A stretch of DNA of 64,000 nt from Branchiostoma lanceolatum (GCF_035083965.1 NC_089738.1:7175734-7239733), one strand, 5' to 3'. Positions 10,985 through 23,060 are shown, numbered from the stretch's first letter. The notes: generated by a model from the letters alone, not told the origin. Numbers and translations are program-made.

Positions 10985-13900
10985 TTAATTGGCCTTGATT
11001 AACCAAACTTCGTTGTGTCTGTTAAACAGCTGGAAGGGACTGTTGTATCCGGCTGTGTAGTAGAAGTCCTTGTGGTAGCTGATTGTGGCGTTGTCTAGAC
11101 TCTCGGCCAGAGCTTTGGCAGTATCGGTCCAGTCTGACTCCTTGGCATACCCAGGAAATGACCTGAAGGAAGAAAATGAGGCAAATTTAGGTGTGTTCAC
11201 TTTATATACTATGCAAGATGGACATATGGAATTAGTGCCCATCCCCTTCAAATTGAGAAAGGGCGGTACAAGAACTTACCTGTGTGCGAAAGAATTTGTA
11301 AATACTGCATGTCAAACAAGGTGGAAGACGAAACACATTTCATGTCAAGTTGCCCATTCTACGACCACAAAAGAAATGAGCTGTTTAAATACGCCACCAT
11401 TTTCCATCCTAATTTCTCCATGTTTTCAGACGAAAAGAAAACTACTCTCCTCTTAACATCACAAAACCCACACATTACAGAAAAAGTGGGATCATTTCTC
11501 TTCCACTGTCTCACAAAAAGAAGCCGAACCCAATAAGCTAGAACTTAGTGTCAGTAGTTAAGACTAGAGTAGTCATTTGTTATATTGTTCATCATTATCT
11601 GTCCGTCCACTCTGTGTTACGTATACATGTACATGTACTTGCAATTAGCCTACGGGCAGGAATTTGCAATAAACTTTCCTATATTCATCTTGATACTGTA
11701 ATTGCATTTAAGTTCGCGTGGATTACATTTTGCGGTAGGGAGAAAATGGAGTGCTCGCAGTGGTTTTAAGTTCACGTTTAAAGCAAGCAGCACTAGTCAT
11801 AAGTGGGCAAAAACGATTGCGGTGGTGTTAAGTTCGCGCTGAAGAAATCACCGTAAAAACTGTGAACGTAAAACCACTGCAAACATTTCTGCATTTACAG
11901 TGTATCACTTATTTGAACTTCTGGTGTTTACAAATATAGCTATTATTACAACCAGGGACCACAACCACTCCAAAAACATGACATTTTGATTGATAGCAAT
12001 GAGTCTCTATTTATTAAATGCCAAACTCCTAAAAAATCAGTTTTGTTCCCAGCTGTATACATATATTGAACAGGATGGTGATATCAGACTCCTTTTTAAG
12101 ATAAAATAGATGAACAAATAAAAGAATGCATGATGTAGAAATGAAGAAGGAACAAACAGATGAATGAAAGAATATATGAAAGAAGAAATGAATGAATAAA
12201 AGAAAGAAAAAATAAATGGACAAATGAATGCCACCATTACAACCAAAGGTTAGCCCTAAATAATACTGTAAATGCAGAAATGTTCGTGGTGGTTTTATGT
12301 TCGCAGTTTTTGCAGCAACGTTTCACCGTGAACTTAAAGCCACCCGAACATCTTTGTCCAATACTGTAGCAGTATGTGACTATAGCACTGCTGCAAACTT
12401 AAAACAATCGCATTTTTGCCTTAGCGTGAAACAAAAAGCATGCGAACTTAAATGCATTTACAGTAGTCAATGGCTAGTTGAGTAAACCTTAGCTGTATGT
12501 ACCAAACCAATGAATGATTGAATAAATAGATAAACTTTGTGGTAACAGAATAGTTATAAAGTAACAGAGGTATTGATACATTGTACAACATAATCAACCA
12601 GACACGTACTTGACAAAAGCGGTCATTTGTTGAATAGGGTTGGTGAAAACGTCAGAAGCGGAGGGCTCGGGTGGGCTGGCCTGGTCAGCAAACGGCACGA
12701 AGAACGATACGGTGAAGTTGGTCTTGCAGTAAGGCCCCTGTCCGTGTTCCACTTTCGTCGCAACGGGCGCTGTCATTGGGATTGTAACCTCTGTGGGGAG
12801 TACAAAAAGCAGCGAACATGTTAGCGATTTTGACATGTTCAACTAGTTTTTCAAATTTGTTCTGCCAGTTCATTCTACTGATGTTGAGGAACAGTGATGG
12901 ATGCCACTTGAAACGTCCGAAAATGATATCCAAATCTTGTCCTCCTGAGTTGTAGGGATTGAATTGTCTTAAATAGCTAAAGACATGTATTTTCTATCAA
13001 ACATGTGCACAGTGCACCTAAGTATGTTTCTTATGATGAGCCACCTGAATAATGGTACATACCTCCCCCTCCCATACTACTTTTGTGACAGATAAATGTG
13101 ACATCCTGACAAAGCATCAACAAAGGGACAGGGCACAAGGTTATATGTTAAAAATGTCAGCATGTTACAATAGGATCACACAGATAGTACAGATGTGGTA
13201 TGCATCACATTTGGACAAGGAAGGATTCTTGTGGAGTTGTGTTATCAATGTAAGCATGTGTTACAAAATCTAACTTTTCGTTAAACTTTCTTTCTGTCAA
13301 TTTTGTATTATTTTTCTTTTTAATTCCTAGCCAGGATGCCAAACCCCCAATCTCTAAAATATCTATCGTGTGGGGTAGATATTTTAGAGATTCGGGCATT
13401 TCGGGGTCTGGCATGCAGGCTACTATTAAAATTCCCTACTAGTAGGCTACAATTTTTCTTTTCCACACTGCTTTCAATGCACAATCCTTAAGTTTGCCTC
13501 TTTTCCAAACTGGCTACCGTTTAAATCTACGAACACACTTACTTTTCTTGTTATTCCCCTCGATGTAGGAAAACAGCTTCATGAAGCCCTTCGACACTGC
13601 AGCGTTATACGCCATACCGGAAACTATGGTGCTGGTCCACTTGGCTGGCTCGTAAATACGCTCTTCATAATCCTGAACAAAGGAAACAAAAACAATACCT
13701 TCTTTTCAATTTTCTTCTTCTACATAGCTTTTTCATGGACAAGCTAATATTATGCTTAGTAAAGGATGAGCAGTGCAGTCCCTGGCCAAATGTTTATATT
13801 GGATGAGGTAGCGGGATGTTTTTATGATGTTAAAAGATAAAAGAGCCTACATTTGTATAGCCTGGTGTCCAGTCTTGTTAATGTTAGCTTTGGCCTGCTC

Positions 13901-14760
13901 CCCAAGATCCGCAATATTGTTGGTGGTTAGCGGATCTTGGGAAGCAGACCAAAGCCAACAAGGCTCAGTAATCCAGGCTAACATTTCACTTGTTGTAACA
14001 GTTGATATGATGCTTAAGTGTATGGGAGGGCACCTGTTTTGCCCTCCCTTTCACATTGTTAAGAACTCAAATAAAGAAAAGAAAGAAAGAAATATTTGTA
14101 CCAATCATAAGCTTTTCCTGACTTAATTCAGACTGGGATAACACTAGTCATTATAGGTAACAAAGGTTATGTCTCTGGAATTGGTCTGACATGTGTGGAC
14201 TTGGCAAAAGATTACTGTTTGCTTCCTTTAGAATTAGATGTGTACATGTACAAAAGTTGTCAATTTTCAAAATATTCCTGCAGTGGTTGGACATATTACC
14301 ATTATGTAGATGAGTCAAATTGGGTAACTCATATCATACTGTCGTTATTGCATGATGTATTCATTTCGGATAGTGACGCAAAGCCGGCAGCCCCGTGTAT
14401 GAGGGAGCTTCAAACGTCAAACCTCTGCACGTATAAAAGAACCCAACACACTTATCAAGAAGAGTTGGGGTGACCCGATTTGCTTGGCCAAAAATGTGAG
14501 CTGTAGCTAGAGAAGCCTCATTGCACTACCACTAGCTACTTGAAAAAGCATAATACTTCACCTCAAATGAGGATGCCTTGAGTTGAAACGGAAAGGAAAA
14601 AAAAAATGCATGTTGGCATGCGTACCTTTGTAGTCTTGACCGTGGTGTATTTGGGACACTCCAGTTTGTTACAGAAAGCCGGCGGCCATGTTTGTGTGGG
14701 TAGAACAGGACTGGTGACGGCAAGGCTGACCAGGGTTGTCAGGACGATCAGCGTAATCAT
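10985..14760 (-). CDS. HEBP2: SOUL/heme-binding protein 2-like, gene C (secreted)
   Basis: Minus-strand exons 14760-14626, 13672-13543, 12790-12610, 11162-10985 (stop TAA 10985-10987). They sum to 624 nt, 207 codons, with phases as in the other copies. The signal peptide is MITLIVLTTLVSLAVTS, then WPPAFCNKLECPKY. Exon 3 is DYEERIYEPAKWTS...FSYIEGNNKK, exon 4 VTIPMTAPVATKVEHGQG and ADQASPPEPSASDVF, the last exon YHKDFYYTAGYNSPFQLFNR then HNEVWLIKAN. The last exon is the most like vertebrate HEBP2 of the four. An additional Cys (GPYCKTNF) is shared with gene D. It is an intact secreted SOUL-domain protein; ligand unknown. Intron 4 contains a LINE fragment and two MITE copies. Confidence 0.9.
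11246..11690 (+). mobile_element. 5'-truncated non-LTR retrotransposon tail in intron 4 of gene C
   Basis: Encodes IEKGRYKNLPVCERICKYC, then a Hx4C motif (HFMSSC) and PFYDHKRNELF, the zinc-binding C-terminal segment seen on many LINE polyproteins. The frame stops at 11534-11536; a 3' UTR and 'gcaataaac' signal follow near 11670. It lies antisense to the host gene. A decayed relative lies at 15860-16230. Confidence 0.7.
11695..11905. mobile_element. GTTCGCGG palindromic MITE, copy 2
   Basis: Left end tactgtaattgcatttaagt, right end catttctgcatttacagtgt. The interior has agttcgcg lines in both orientations. Located inside intron 4 of gene C. Confidence 0.75.
12266..12466. mobile_element. GTTCGCGG palindromic MITE, copy 3
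   Basis: Complete element: TACTGTAAATGCAGAAATG at the left and AATGCATTTACAGTA at the right, with an internal palindromic gttcgcgg/ccgcgaac theme. Located inside intron 4 of gene C. Confidence 0.8.
13328..13420. mobile_element. short foldback in intron 3 of gene C
   Basis: ATCTCTAAAATATCTA(T/C) and its reverse complement are separated by about 10 bp, with outer arms agccaggatgcca / tggcatgcaggct. Probably a MITE; no target duplication established. Confidence 0.6.
13858..13982. mobile_element. foldback MITE in intron 2 of gene C
   Basis: Outer ends tagcctggtgtcc and ccaggcta, inner arms TTTGGCCTGCTCCCCAAGAT and its reversed match, with the loop near 13910-13925. Confidence 0.65.
14400..14575 (-). 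repeat. SINE-like dispersed repeat in intron 2 of gene C
   Basis: Shares agagttggggtgacc, gcttggccaaaa, ttgcactaccactagctact and cttcacctcaaatgagg with the repeats at 7075-7270 and 47400-47560. Confidence 0.55.
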
Positions 14761-14839
14761 TGTGTATCTGTGGAGATTTTGGCAATTGGTCAAATAATAC
14801 ACAACAATTTTACTCATCTACATATTTGGCTCATCTTAA

Positions 14840-15065
14840 GTTTTATACTGTAATTCACTTTATCTTTACGGTAGCAAAATTTCACGTTGTAAGGAAACTT
14901 GCATAATTTCACTGAACTTTAACTTCAAGTGATTTACAGAACTGATGTGTGAAGGAATCATAAATGATTTCAACAGGTTTTTCATGTTGATGATATTAGT
15001 TCACGGTATCGTGAAAACAGTGAACATAATGTTACAGTGAAACAACAGTATTGGTCTGTAAAATT
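14840..15065. mobile_element. TTCAC-type palindromic MITE, copy 1
   Basis: Ends resemble actgtaattcactttatctt and cagtgaaacaacagta. The interior has aaatttcac, cactgaactttaacttca, aagtgatttacagaac and aaggaatcataa. Copies with the same order occur at 48766-48990 and 53595-53815. Confidence 0.65.
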
Positions 15066-15859
15066 GCACATAAGACTAATACTCAATAAGTACTAGACTC
15101 ATGCACTGTGATATTCCATCTATCCAACTATATTTTCATTTTCTGTGCTGACTTTATAATAATAAAGGGGCTTCAAACATTCACTGCAGAACCTACAAAA
15201 CTTCTTGCACAAATCAAAATTAGGCTGGCATCACATGATTTTTATACTTCATGTAGCCCCAGAAGTCTATGACTCTTGTATCTTGTATGTGAGCCCCCCT
15301 CCCTCCTTTCAAATTTATCGAAAATTTGCTTTTTGCAGCTTAAATGATGTTAATATTATACTTCCAAAGACAAGGAACTCTCTGTGCCATATTTATCACG
15401 CCTCTGATATGGACAAAACATCAAGATATTGTTCACATACGTTGAAAACGCACAAATCCTAGGATCATCGGCCTCTGACTCTGAGTATATCTGGAACAGA
15501 CAAATTTACCTCCACGCATGCGCACCCACAACATTTCTGCATCCTAATCTCCAAGCAGATGTTAGGAGGAAAGATCGTAATATAATTTCTCTAACTTTGA
15601 AGGGCCGTGCGTGTCAGGATAACGAAACAAGTGGCAGAAAATCACGCTCTTTCCTCCCAACAATTCTGCTTGCAAGTCACCATCATCAATTGATCCTACA
15701 TAGTTTTTTTCAGCGAATTTTTTAAAAATTTTTTCAGCCCCCTCAGATTCGGATGGTAGGGTCCCTTGTCAGCGTGCATCAGAAAGGGGAACGTGTATTT
15801 TTTAGCTCTATTAAAGTGACAAATTACGTAGATGATTTAATTCATTCTGCACTAATATT

Positions 15860-16230
15860 ATTAACAGATTTTATTTCAAGTTGCTCCTTCTACGATCAAG
15901 AAAGAAAGGCGCTGTAATGCCTGTTTAAAGACTCAACAAATTCCATCCAAATTTCTCCATGTTTACAGACAAAAAGAAAAATACTCTCCTCTTAACATCA
16001 CAAAACCCACACATTACAGAAAAAGTGGGATCATTCGTCTTCCACTGTTTCGGAAAAAGAAGTCAAGCCCAAATAAGATAGAATTTAGTGTTAGTATTTA
16101 GACTAGAATAGTCACATGCTATTATTGTTATCAATTGCCTGTCTGTCTGTCCGTCCTTTCATGTTACATGTACTTGCAATTAGCCTACGGACAAGAACTT
16201 GCATTTAACTTAATATATATTATTAATCGC
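15860..16230 (+). pseudogene. decayed non-LTR retrotransposon tail
   Basis: Relative of the 11246-11690 fragment: it matches 'tctcctcttaacatcacaaa', 'acacattacagaaaaagtgg' and the 3' UTR line 'gtacttgcaattagcctacgg'. The reading frame is broken by stops (e.g. after KAL), so it is inactive. Confidence 0.65.
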
Positions 16231-16849
16231 AAGTTTCGATCGATCGCAGTACTGGTCCTAAAAAAAACTAAATATAAAAAAAAAACTAGAAACATTTTCA
16301 GTTGCGACTACAGACAAATGAAAGTAAGGCATGCGCACAGGTATCAAGCCTTCGCCGACCTCTCCCTTGAAATACGAGGTACACTCAGGCAGGGTAAACC
16401 ACGCCCTCGATGTTCCGCTGTATCAGATCTACTCCGGATCTAGTCTATACTACGAGGATTAATCTTATAAACATGATGGATATTTAGGTCACGGACAGAG
16501 CGTCTACGGTGTAATGTCATCACCTTATAAGATTGTCCCAGTTGACAGGACACTTGTGCATCATTACTCAAGTAGGTCACACGCACGACCTCCTTCCTGA
16601 CTATTTTGATCTCACAGACCACCAAAAACATTTAAATTTAGCACACCAAGTAGCGTTATTGTGCTGTATATCCGTTAACCTCATTGCTTATGTTGAACGT
16701 TTGATGTAATTCCATAGACGTATTGTGAAGACGACACATGCATTGGAACAAAGTACATATGTATTTTGGCTACAGTAATTTTATGTAGCCATTCAAGTTC
16801 CCGATCCCCATGGCCAGATACTCGCAGTAAAGCGTAACAATACACCAAG

Positions 16850-17095
16850 ATAATACCTACGTTTCCACCTACTTTCAAGCTCCCAATAAGTTGAAGGAAA
16901 GACGAAACTTGCACGAAAGAAATAATATCTTCAATGAAATAATATAGGGGGCTGATACAAAAACAGGGTCGGTTTATAAACCCGACCTACCGAATCTTCA
17001 GCCGATATCCAAAAGCCTTGGTCAAGATTACTGATGCGTAGCGCTTGCGTAACACAAGAAGCCAAGTTGTGTAATACAAACGCAGCCAAACGCAA
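16850..17095 (-). promoter_or_regulatory. probable promoter and first exon of SOUL gene C
   Basis: On the gene strand: GCGTTTGGCTGCG (17081-17093), then GTTACGCAAGC (17043-17053), then TTTATAAA (16973-16980). This is the same order as at gene B, so transcription probably starts near 16945. Two possible first-exon donors lie at about 16850-16872 (gtag|gtatta or gtag|gtggaa); I cannot choose. Coding exon 2 has its own acceptor at 14768-14769 (tctccacag), 7 nt before the ATG. Confidence 0.55.
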
Positions 17096-17099
17096 CTTA

Positions 17100-18265
17100 C
17101 AACGATTTTATTTCAATAAAATGTTTAAGGCATTCCTGACCTGTCAATGTCTATGAAGTAGGAGTAATATGTTTTTAGTTAGACAAATCTCTAAAATAAA
17201 TATATCTCTGAAACCATACGATTTAAGGTGTCGCGGAGTTATAGTCTGAGACATGACGGCATCGAAGTGAACAAAGCGATTTTTGAGCAGACTCCAAGCA
17301 GATGTGGGGTAGGCCTATTTTGTGTGTCTTTTGGCAGCGCTCTGAACGTCTAGGTTGGTTTGGACAAACTGAATGCACATAATTGAAGAAACGTAGAGAA
17401 GGAATAATTTTGCAATTATCGTGCATACTTTATGTATATAACGTTATATCTCTATATTTCTAGTACAGGCTTCTATATTTTGTAAATAAGGTTGGGAAGC
17501 CTTTTTCTCTGGTGCTCTGTACAAGTAGGCATATTACTTTTATAATTCCAGATTTTGAAAATACTGGCTGTTATGACTTGAAAGGGAAAGTTGTAATGTT
17601 CGTTAGGTGGAATCGACATGATCTTTCAATCAGTATTAATCACGTTAGATTGGACAGGTTGAACGCAAGTGATGGACTCCTTTTGAAAGCAAATTCGAAT
17701 CGCAAATCGAATCATCTTTATTGTGTGTCAGTCATTAGGGCCAAATGCCCCCATTGACCCATATAGGCACTGTGATACAGAAAATGTACACAACTCGGAA
17801 AGTGCCATCAAAATGTAAGCACCAATCAGTGCTATTAAATACGCTGAACTTTACAGACTGATACAATATATAAGTATTCTTAAAAGGATAATTTCAGTTA
17901 TAAAAGTTTCAAAGACGCAGTTATACATGGGTTGGCACGTTCCTACATGTAGTTACTTGAATATTTAGGGTATGCGCCAGGCACATGACATAAGATAGCT
18001 TCCAAAGTTTGTGACATGTTCTTTCATTATGTCTGGAATGTAGCAGTTTATCTCAATATAAAATTCCGGAAATAAAGTTTCGAGCAGTAAAAAATGCACC
18101 TTGCGTCCAACAAATTAAACCTGTCACTAAAAATAGGAAAATGTATCTCATATTCACCATAAACCTTATATTCTTGCCATGTATAAATCAAACTAAATTA
18201 GAGCTTATGGTTTCATATTCTTAAAGCCAAAATATTTCATCATGACATTGTCTCAGGAGGATTCT
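17100..18265. other. intergenic C-D, nothing recognised
   Basis: No coding signal. A fragment 'gactccaagcagatgtgggg' at 17285 belongs to a dispersed family also seen at 15552 and 33848. Confidence 0.45.
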
Positions 18266-18270
18266 AAGAT

Positions 18271-18276
18271 TTTATT
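18271..18276 (-). promoter_or_regulatory. poly(A) signal of SOUL gene D
   Basis: TTTATT on the plus strand, AATAAA on the gene strand, 115 bp past the stop codon. Confidence 0.5.
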
Positions 18277-18390
18277 TACAGATCAAAGGGCATAGAGTGA
18301 AGAAATAATAAACTTCGTTTGCACAATGAACATTCCTCGAGAACATGCTTTGTTAATAGTGGCTTGAAACGTAATTGCCTTAAAATTTCC

Positions 18391-20912
18391 TTAATCGGCC
18401 TTTATGAACCAGACTTCGTTGTGCCTGCCTATCGGTTTAAAAGGGCTGTTGTATCCGGCTGTGTAGTAGAAGTCTTTGTGGTAGTTCTTCCCGGCGTTGT
18501 CCAGGCTTTTGGCGAGAGTCTCAGCTTGCTTGGTCCAGTCTTCATCTTTGGCGTACCCACTGAAAGTCCTGGGAATAGAATAGGAAAATCAGACTAACTT
18601 CTAACACACACAAAGAAAATAAACAACAACAAAACCACCACAAGAGTCTGGAGGATAATTCAACCAGGTGAAAACATTACACTAATTACCATAACACAGA
18701 CTGAGAGTATTGGTTAAAAACTGAAATCTTGCAATGTTGATATAACAACTTGCACAAATTGTTAAACTCTTGAACAACAAAGTGTAACGGAAATTTTATG
18801 TATAATGTTGATTTTAATGTACAGTGAGATATGATTTGTTGTATTTTATTTTGTATGGGAAATGGTGTACTGAATTCCGCAAGTCAGCCCTTTTGGGCTG
18901 CAAAGAGAGTTCACTCAATAAACCAGTCATAACAAATCTACTTCAAGTGCAATGGTAACAAAGTTAGTCGACTATTTCATCTATTATTTCGAATGTCTAA
19001 CTTGCAAGCTTCCCTGTGTGCTTTTATGCTTATCAACGTATGAAGTGGTAGCTTGGGTACCATCCTCCGTAGTAACCGCTGGCTCAATCGTTTCGCTTGC
19101 TAACCGTGGTTCGCTTGAGCCAGCGGCTACTACGGCTGTTACCCAGGCCAATGAAGTGGTTGGCAAAGTATAGAAATTCAATCAAACCAAGTGAACCCAT
19201 ACTTGACATAAGCAGTCATCTCTGGAAGTGAGTTGTTGAAAACCTCTGGGTCCGAGGGCTGAGCCGTGCCCTCGGCCTGGTCGGCAAGCGGAGCGAAGAA
19301 AGACACGGTGAAGTCGGTCTTACAGAAGGGCCCATCTCCCGGTTCAACCTTCGTTATCACAGGTACCGTCATCGGGATCTTCACCTCTGTTTGAAGGACA
19401 AAAAGATGATAAGAGAGTTATCAGAAGTAGAGACAAGTTCTAGTTTTGGAGATATTCGTGTTTTATTATCAAGTTATGCGGAGAAGAAGAGGAAGAAGAA
19501 GAAGAGGAAATGTAGCAAAAACAATATGTTTACTTTTGAGAAGGTAAACATAATTACAAATGTGTGAACAGGAGATGAAGACAATTACATACTTTGTTAC
19601 CGTTACTTTGTGTATGTATAATGATAGCGTATACTGCCCATTCTAATCCGCCAAATTGGCAAACTACTAACGGGTTAACAATAATCTCCTAGCAGATCTA
19701 CCGGTGGGAAGACACAAATCTAAAGGCCAAAACAGTATTCACCTGGCCACTGCGACTGGTAGATCTGCTTGGAGATTAGGTTAATAAATACCCCCGTCAT
19801 AAAGTCGACGAGCTCTGGCTGTATTTGTTGATGGTTGGATTCGATTTTAGGGATTTTCGCAGGGTAAATATGAGATGGTAGACTTTCAGGCGAAAAAAAC
19901 GCGCGACGCTCTGCCTATTGCAAAATCAGGCGACTTAATTTCTAGAACACTGGGCTGTATTACTGCGGCAGTGCCAGAAATGCGATCGAAGTTTTCGTAC
20001 TGTGTAACAGAGGTACAAGAAAAAACTGAGAGGACTTACGTTTTTCATTATGCCCGGAGATGTACTTGAATAGTCTTCTGAACCCCGTGCTGACCGCCGT
20101 GCGGTGCTCTATATCAGGGATTCTTGTGCTGGTCCACCTAGCTCCTGCGTACAGGCGTTCCTCGAAATCCTGAACAAGACAAAACAGAAATATTTACAGC
20201 TGAGTTTTTTTCCTGATTCTTTTTCGATCAACATTTCCTTTGTAGATGCTTTCAATTGCTAGAAATGCCGTGCTTTAGCTGAGCTGCATTTGTCAAACGA
20301 TGTTTTTTTAGCTCAGGCAATGAAAGGTAATGGCATTGTTTCTATCTTTATCTTAACGTAAGTTACAGGGAAAGACCAGTTCATGGACTTTCCGTTGTAT
20401 CACATGAAGCCATGAAAACAACCTACTCAAAACAAAGCTAAATTTGTCGGTTTTATTTGGGTAGAAAAAGTGGGAGCTAAACTCCGGCATTTTAAAGAGC
20501 TACAGCCAAAAGATTTAAATGTCACGCCTGAAAAATCACCCCTTTTCATTTTCTGGGGGGAGGTCAACTCCGGTATTTTTAAGAGCTGCAGTCAAAATAT
20601 TTGAATGCCGCCTGAATATAGTCCTGTTGTTGGCGCTTTTTTTTTCTTAAAATTTGTGACAGAGTCAGAGGGCAACTGTGATATTTCATTGAGGCCAAGC
20701 AGGGCCTATAGATATATAAATGATCAAGGAGGTTATTCACTAAAACCCCCTTGATAATGATAAAAGAAAAAAAGTGTGAAACAAAAGGAGGACAGTATAT
20801 CTCACACCATTCTTGTGAAAGTTTTACGTACGGCTGTAGACGAGACTACGGAGTATTTGGGACAGTCCAGCTTCCCGAACAAGGTATTGAACACCTCTTT
20901 CACCGCCGACAT
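18391..20912 (-). CDS. SOUL/heme-binding protein-like, gene D (no signal peptide, probably cytosolic)
   Basis: Minus-strand exons 20912-20832, 20169-20040, 19386-19203, 18568-18391 (stop TAA 18391-18393). They sum to 573 nt, 190 codons, with the same phases as genes A-C. The N-terminus is MSAVKEVFNTLFGKLDCPKY: no hydrophobic leader, and the WPPxFC segment of A-C is absent, leaving a single Cys of the pair. It recalls the SLFG... start of vertebrate HEBP1. Exon 3 is DFEERLYAGARWTST, exon 4 VKIPMTVPVITKVEPGDG, the last exon FYYTAGYNSPFKPIGRHNEV then WFIKAD. The DNATIS sequon of A-C is DNAGKN here. At 190 residues it matches cytosolic p22HBP (189). It is either the ancestral cytosolic form or a paralog that lost secretion. 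Confidence 0.9.
19050..19150. mobile_element. foldback MITE in intron 4 of gene D
   Basis: Arms: left TACCATCCTCCGTAGTAACC GCTGGCTCAA, right gagccagcggctactacgg..gttaccc. A member of the same family, shorter, lies at 47763-47832. Confidence 0.65.
19685..19790. mobile_element. short-arm foldback in intron 3 of gene D
   Basis: TAATCTCCTAGCAGATCTACC and ggtagatctgcttggagatta form inverted ends around about 60 bp. Confidence 0.6.
20463..20640. repeat. two tandem ~87-bp copies in intron 2 of gene D
   Basis: 'aactccggcattttaaagag' plus 'aaaagatttaaatgtcacgc' is repeated as 'aactccggtatttttaagag' plus 'aaaatatttgaatgccgcc'. Confidence 0.6.
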
Positions 20913-21785
20913 CTTGCACTGCTATTTTCTGTATGGAATGTAAAGAGGGGACAAGATATCAGAATAAACAAGAGTTAAGTATTTGTGCTACATATACTTC
21001 CAGTTTGCTATGTTAGTTTAGCGATCGCGGGGTCCTTTTATGAATATGAATTGATATTGAGTTTTTCTATTTATTTGAGTTGAATGTGTGATAGTTGTGT
21101 GCCGATTTGTTAAAAATAGAGAGAACGCTAGCGACCTAAAAATACCCCTCACAATAAAATGGTATAGCGACCCTGTGACGTCATAGTTCAAGATGGCGGC
21201 CACCACACATGCCAACGGATCCAACAAAGGTTTTGCTACGTAAACCTGTAAACCAGAATCATTAAGTGTATTGTACTGAGGCCACACCATGCGAATAATA
21301 GTTGTCTTACTCGCTCTATACTACTAGTGACCTATGACCCACGAGACTGTAGCTGAATGCTGACCAAACACAGATCACAATATCAGTCCGTTTCTGTGCT
21401 TTTAATGTTGCTTTCAAACAGCTGCATAAGCACATAGCAAGCTCAGAGATAGCCCAAGCAACACATTGAAATTATAGTGCACACCATCTAACGTAACATT
21501 GACAAGACAAAAATGTTTGCAGTATAAAAATCAGGTCACATGCATGGATTTTGACTATCTTGCGCAGCTTGTTTGAAAGCTGATCTATGTAAGGGCACCA
21601 TGCCAACACGAATTACATTGACATAAAGCTCACATTGTCTCCTACTATAATGTAGAAGGGACTTACCGATCTCCTGACCAGTCCAGTTGCCTTTCTCAAA
21701 GTAATATGCTCTTGTATAATACTTGCGTAATAGTGCTCCGCGAACAGTTGCGTAACTCAAATGATGGCAGCCAAACGCATCTGAC
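20913..21785 (-). promoter_or_regulatory. 5' UTR, non-coding first exon and promoter of SOUL gene D
   Basis: Exon 2 probably begins at 20928 (ATACAG acceptor). Non-coding exon 1 ends at 21667 with donor GTAAGT. Gene-strand promoter sites: TATTATACAAG near 21711-21721, TTACGCAAGT (21721-21730), GTTACGCAAC (21747-21756), TGCGTTTGGCTGC (21768-21780). The order GCGTTTGGCTGC then TTACGCAA is the same as at A, B and C. The intron between (20930-21660) shows no recognisable feature. Confidence 0.6.
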
Positions 21786-21889
21786 AAAGATTTATTTCTA
21801 AAAGAATTCTCCTCTAATTTTTCGGTTGAAGTGATTCGGATGAGATAAATTAGACAGCATTCTAAGAGCATTATCTGTCTGTATCCGTG

Positions 21890-22180
21890 TATTTAAGATT
21901 AAAAGAACGTCTTTGTTTAAAATCTCTACCACGATGGCAGCTCAAATCTCAACCACATATGAACTCCCGGACAGACTCATACAAATATTCATACTTCCCT
22001 CGCACAATCCCCGAGTGGAACGCCCTGCCTGGCGCGGTTGTTACGGCTCCCACCGTTGAGTCCTACCGTGCCAGGCTGGAGGCCTGCCCGCCTTAGCCTG
22101 GGACCTCCTCCCCCCCCCCCCTACTTTGCCTCTCGCGGGGTTATCTGGGGGTAAATTAAGTTGAAGTTGAAATGAGGAAA
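21890..22180 (+). mobile_element. 5'-truncated CR1-like LINE tail
   Basis: Encodes TDSYKYSYFPRTIPEWNALP then AVVTAPTVESYRARL, the conserved C-terminal end of CR1/L2-like reverse transcriptase ORFs, and stops at 22094-22096. A C-run and a 'ttaagttgaagttgaa' tail follow. No upstream RT domain is present, so it is a dead insertion. Confidence 0.75.
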
Positions 22181-22239
22181 GCGGCCGTAAGAATGTTGGG
22201 ATAGCCCTATCATTCATTATTTGTGCAGGGTATAAAAAC

Positions 22240-23060
22240 AAGGTTGATGAAACTAAGGTAAACTAATCTCCTTGATGAAACTAAGGTTATCATCGACTAC
22301 GATGGACGAACATCATCATCATCACAGTGATATCTTCATGATATCTATCATTTCTAAAATTGTTATCAACAATTGTTAATAATCCTGTCACATATTAAGT
22401 TATTTCGAATACTGTATTAAAGAGTAAAGGAACAATACTGTAAGAACTAATGAAGGTTCTTCTTGTAAAATACTGACCAGTTTTTCCAATAACACTACTG
22501 GTTGAAGAGAGAAATTGCTAAGATTCATGATTTGATTGCAGCTCATCGAAAGGGCACGGCCTGAGTGTTTTTTAAGGCAACCACATGGTAACGTTACACC
22601 GTTGTGTTTCACTGTAGTTCGTCCGACTGCCAAATAGTACGGCCGTAGAAACGGTGAACAATTACTGGGTGGCTTATGCTTGTATGATTGTACAGAGTAA
22701 TAACATATTTGTATAATCTTAGGCCTACTTTTAATTGTATGATTGTGTTGGCATTACGTACATGCATAATCTTAGTACTTATTCTTGGTGCGATTAGGGA
22801 CATTACCGGCGGTACCGGTGACCTTTCGCTCTGCATGCGCTATTACACGTGTTTGTCCTAGTTGAGAAGCCAAGCGGAAACATAATTGCTTGACCTCCGG
22901 ACCCGAAAATGGACCGTACGCGTCCAGCCTGAGATCGCACCAGAGGAATTAAGGGACATTAGGAACGACCAAAAAGAATCGCGAGGGGATTTGAAATGGA
23001 AGAAAGGATCTGCGCCAGACTGATGATATAGATAATATATTTCCGAAAATAATTTCATCA
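22240..23060. other. intergenic, mostly unrecognised
   Basis: Contains 'tcatcgactacgatggacga' near 22291, a dispersed LINE 3'-tail motif also seen at 27565 and, reversed, at 31023. No host gene signal. Confidence 0.4.
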
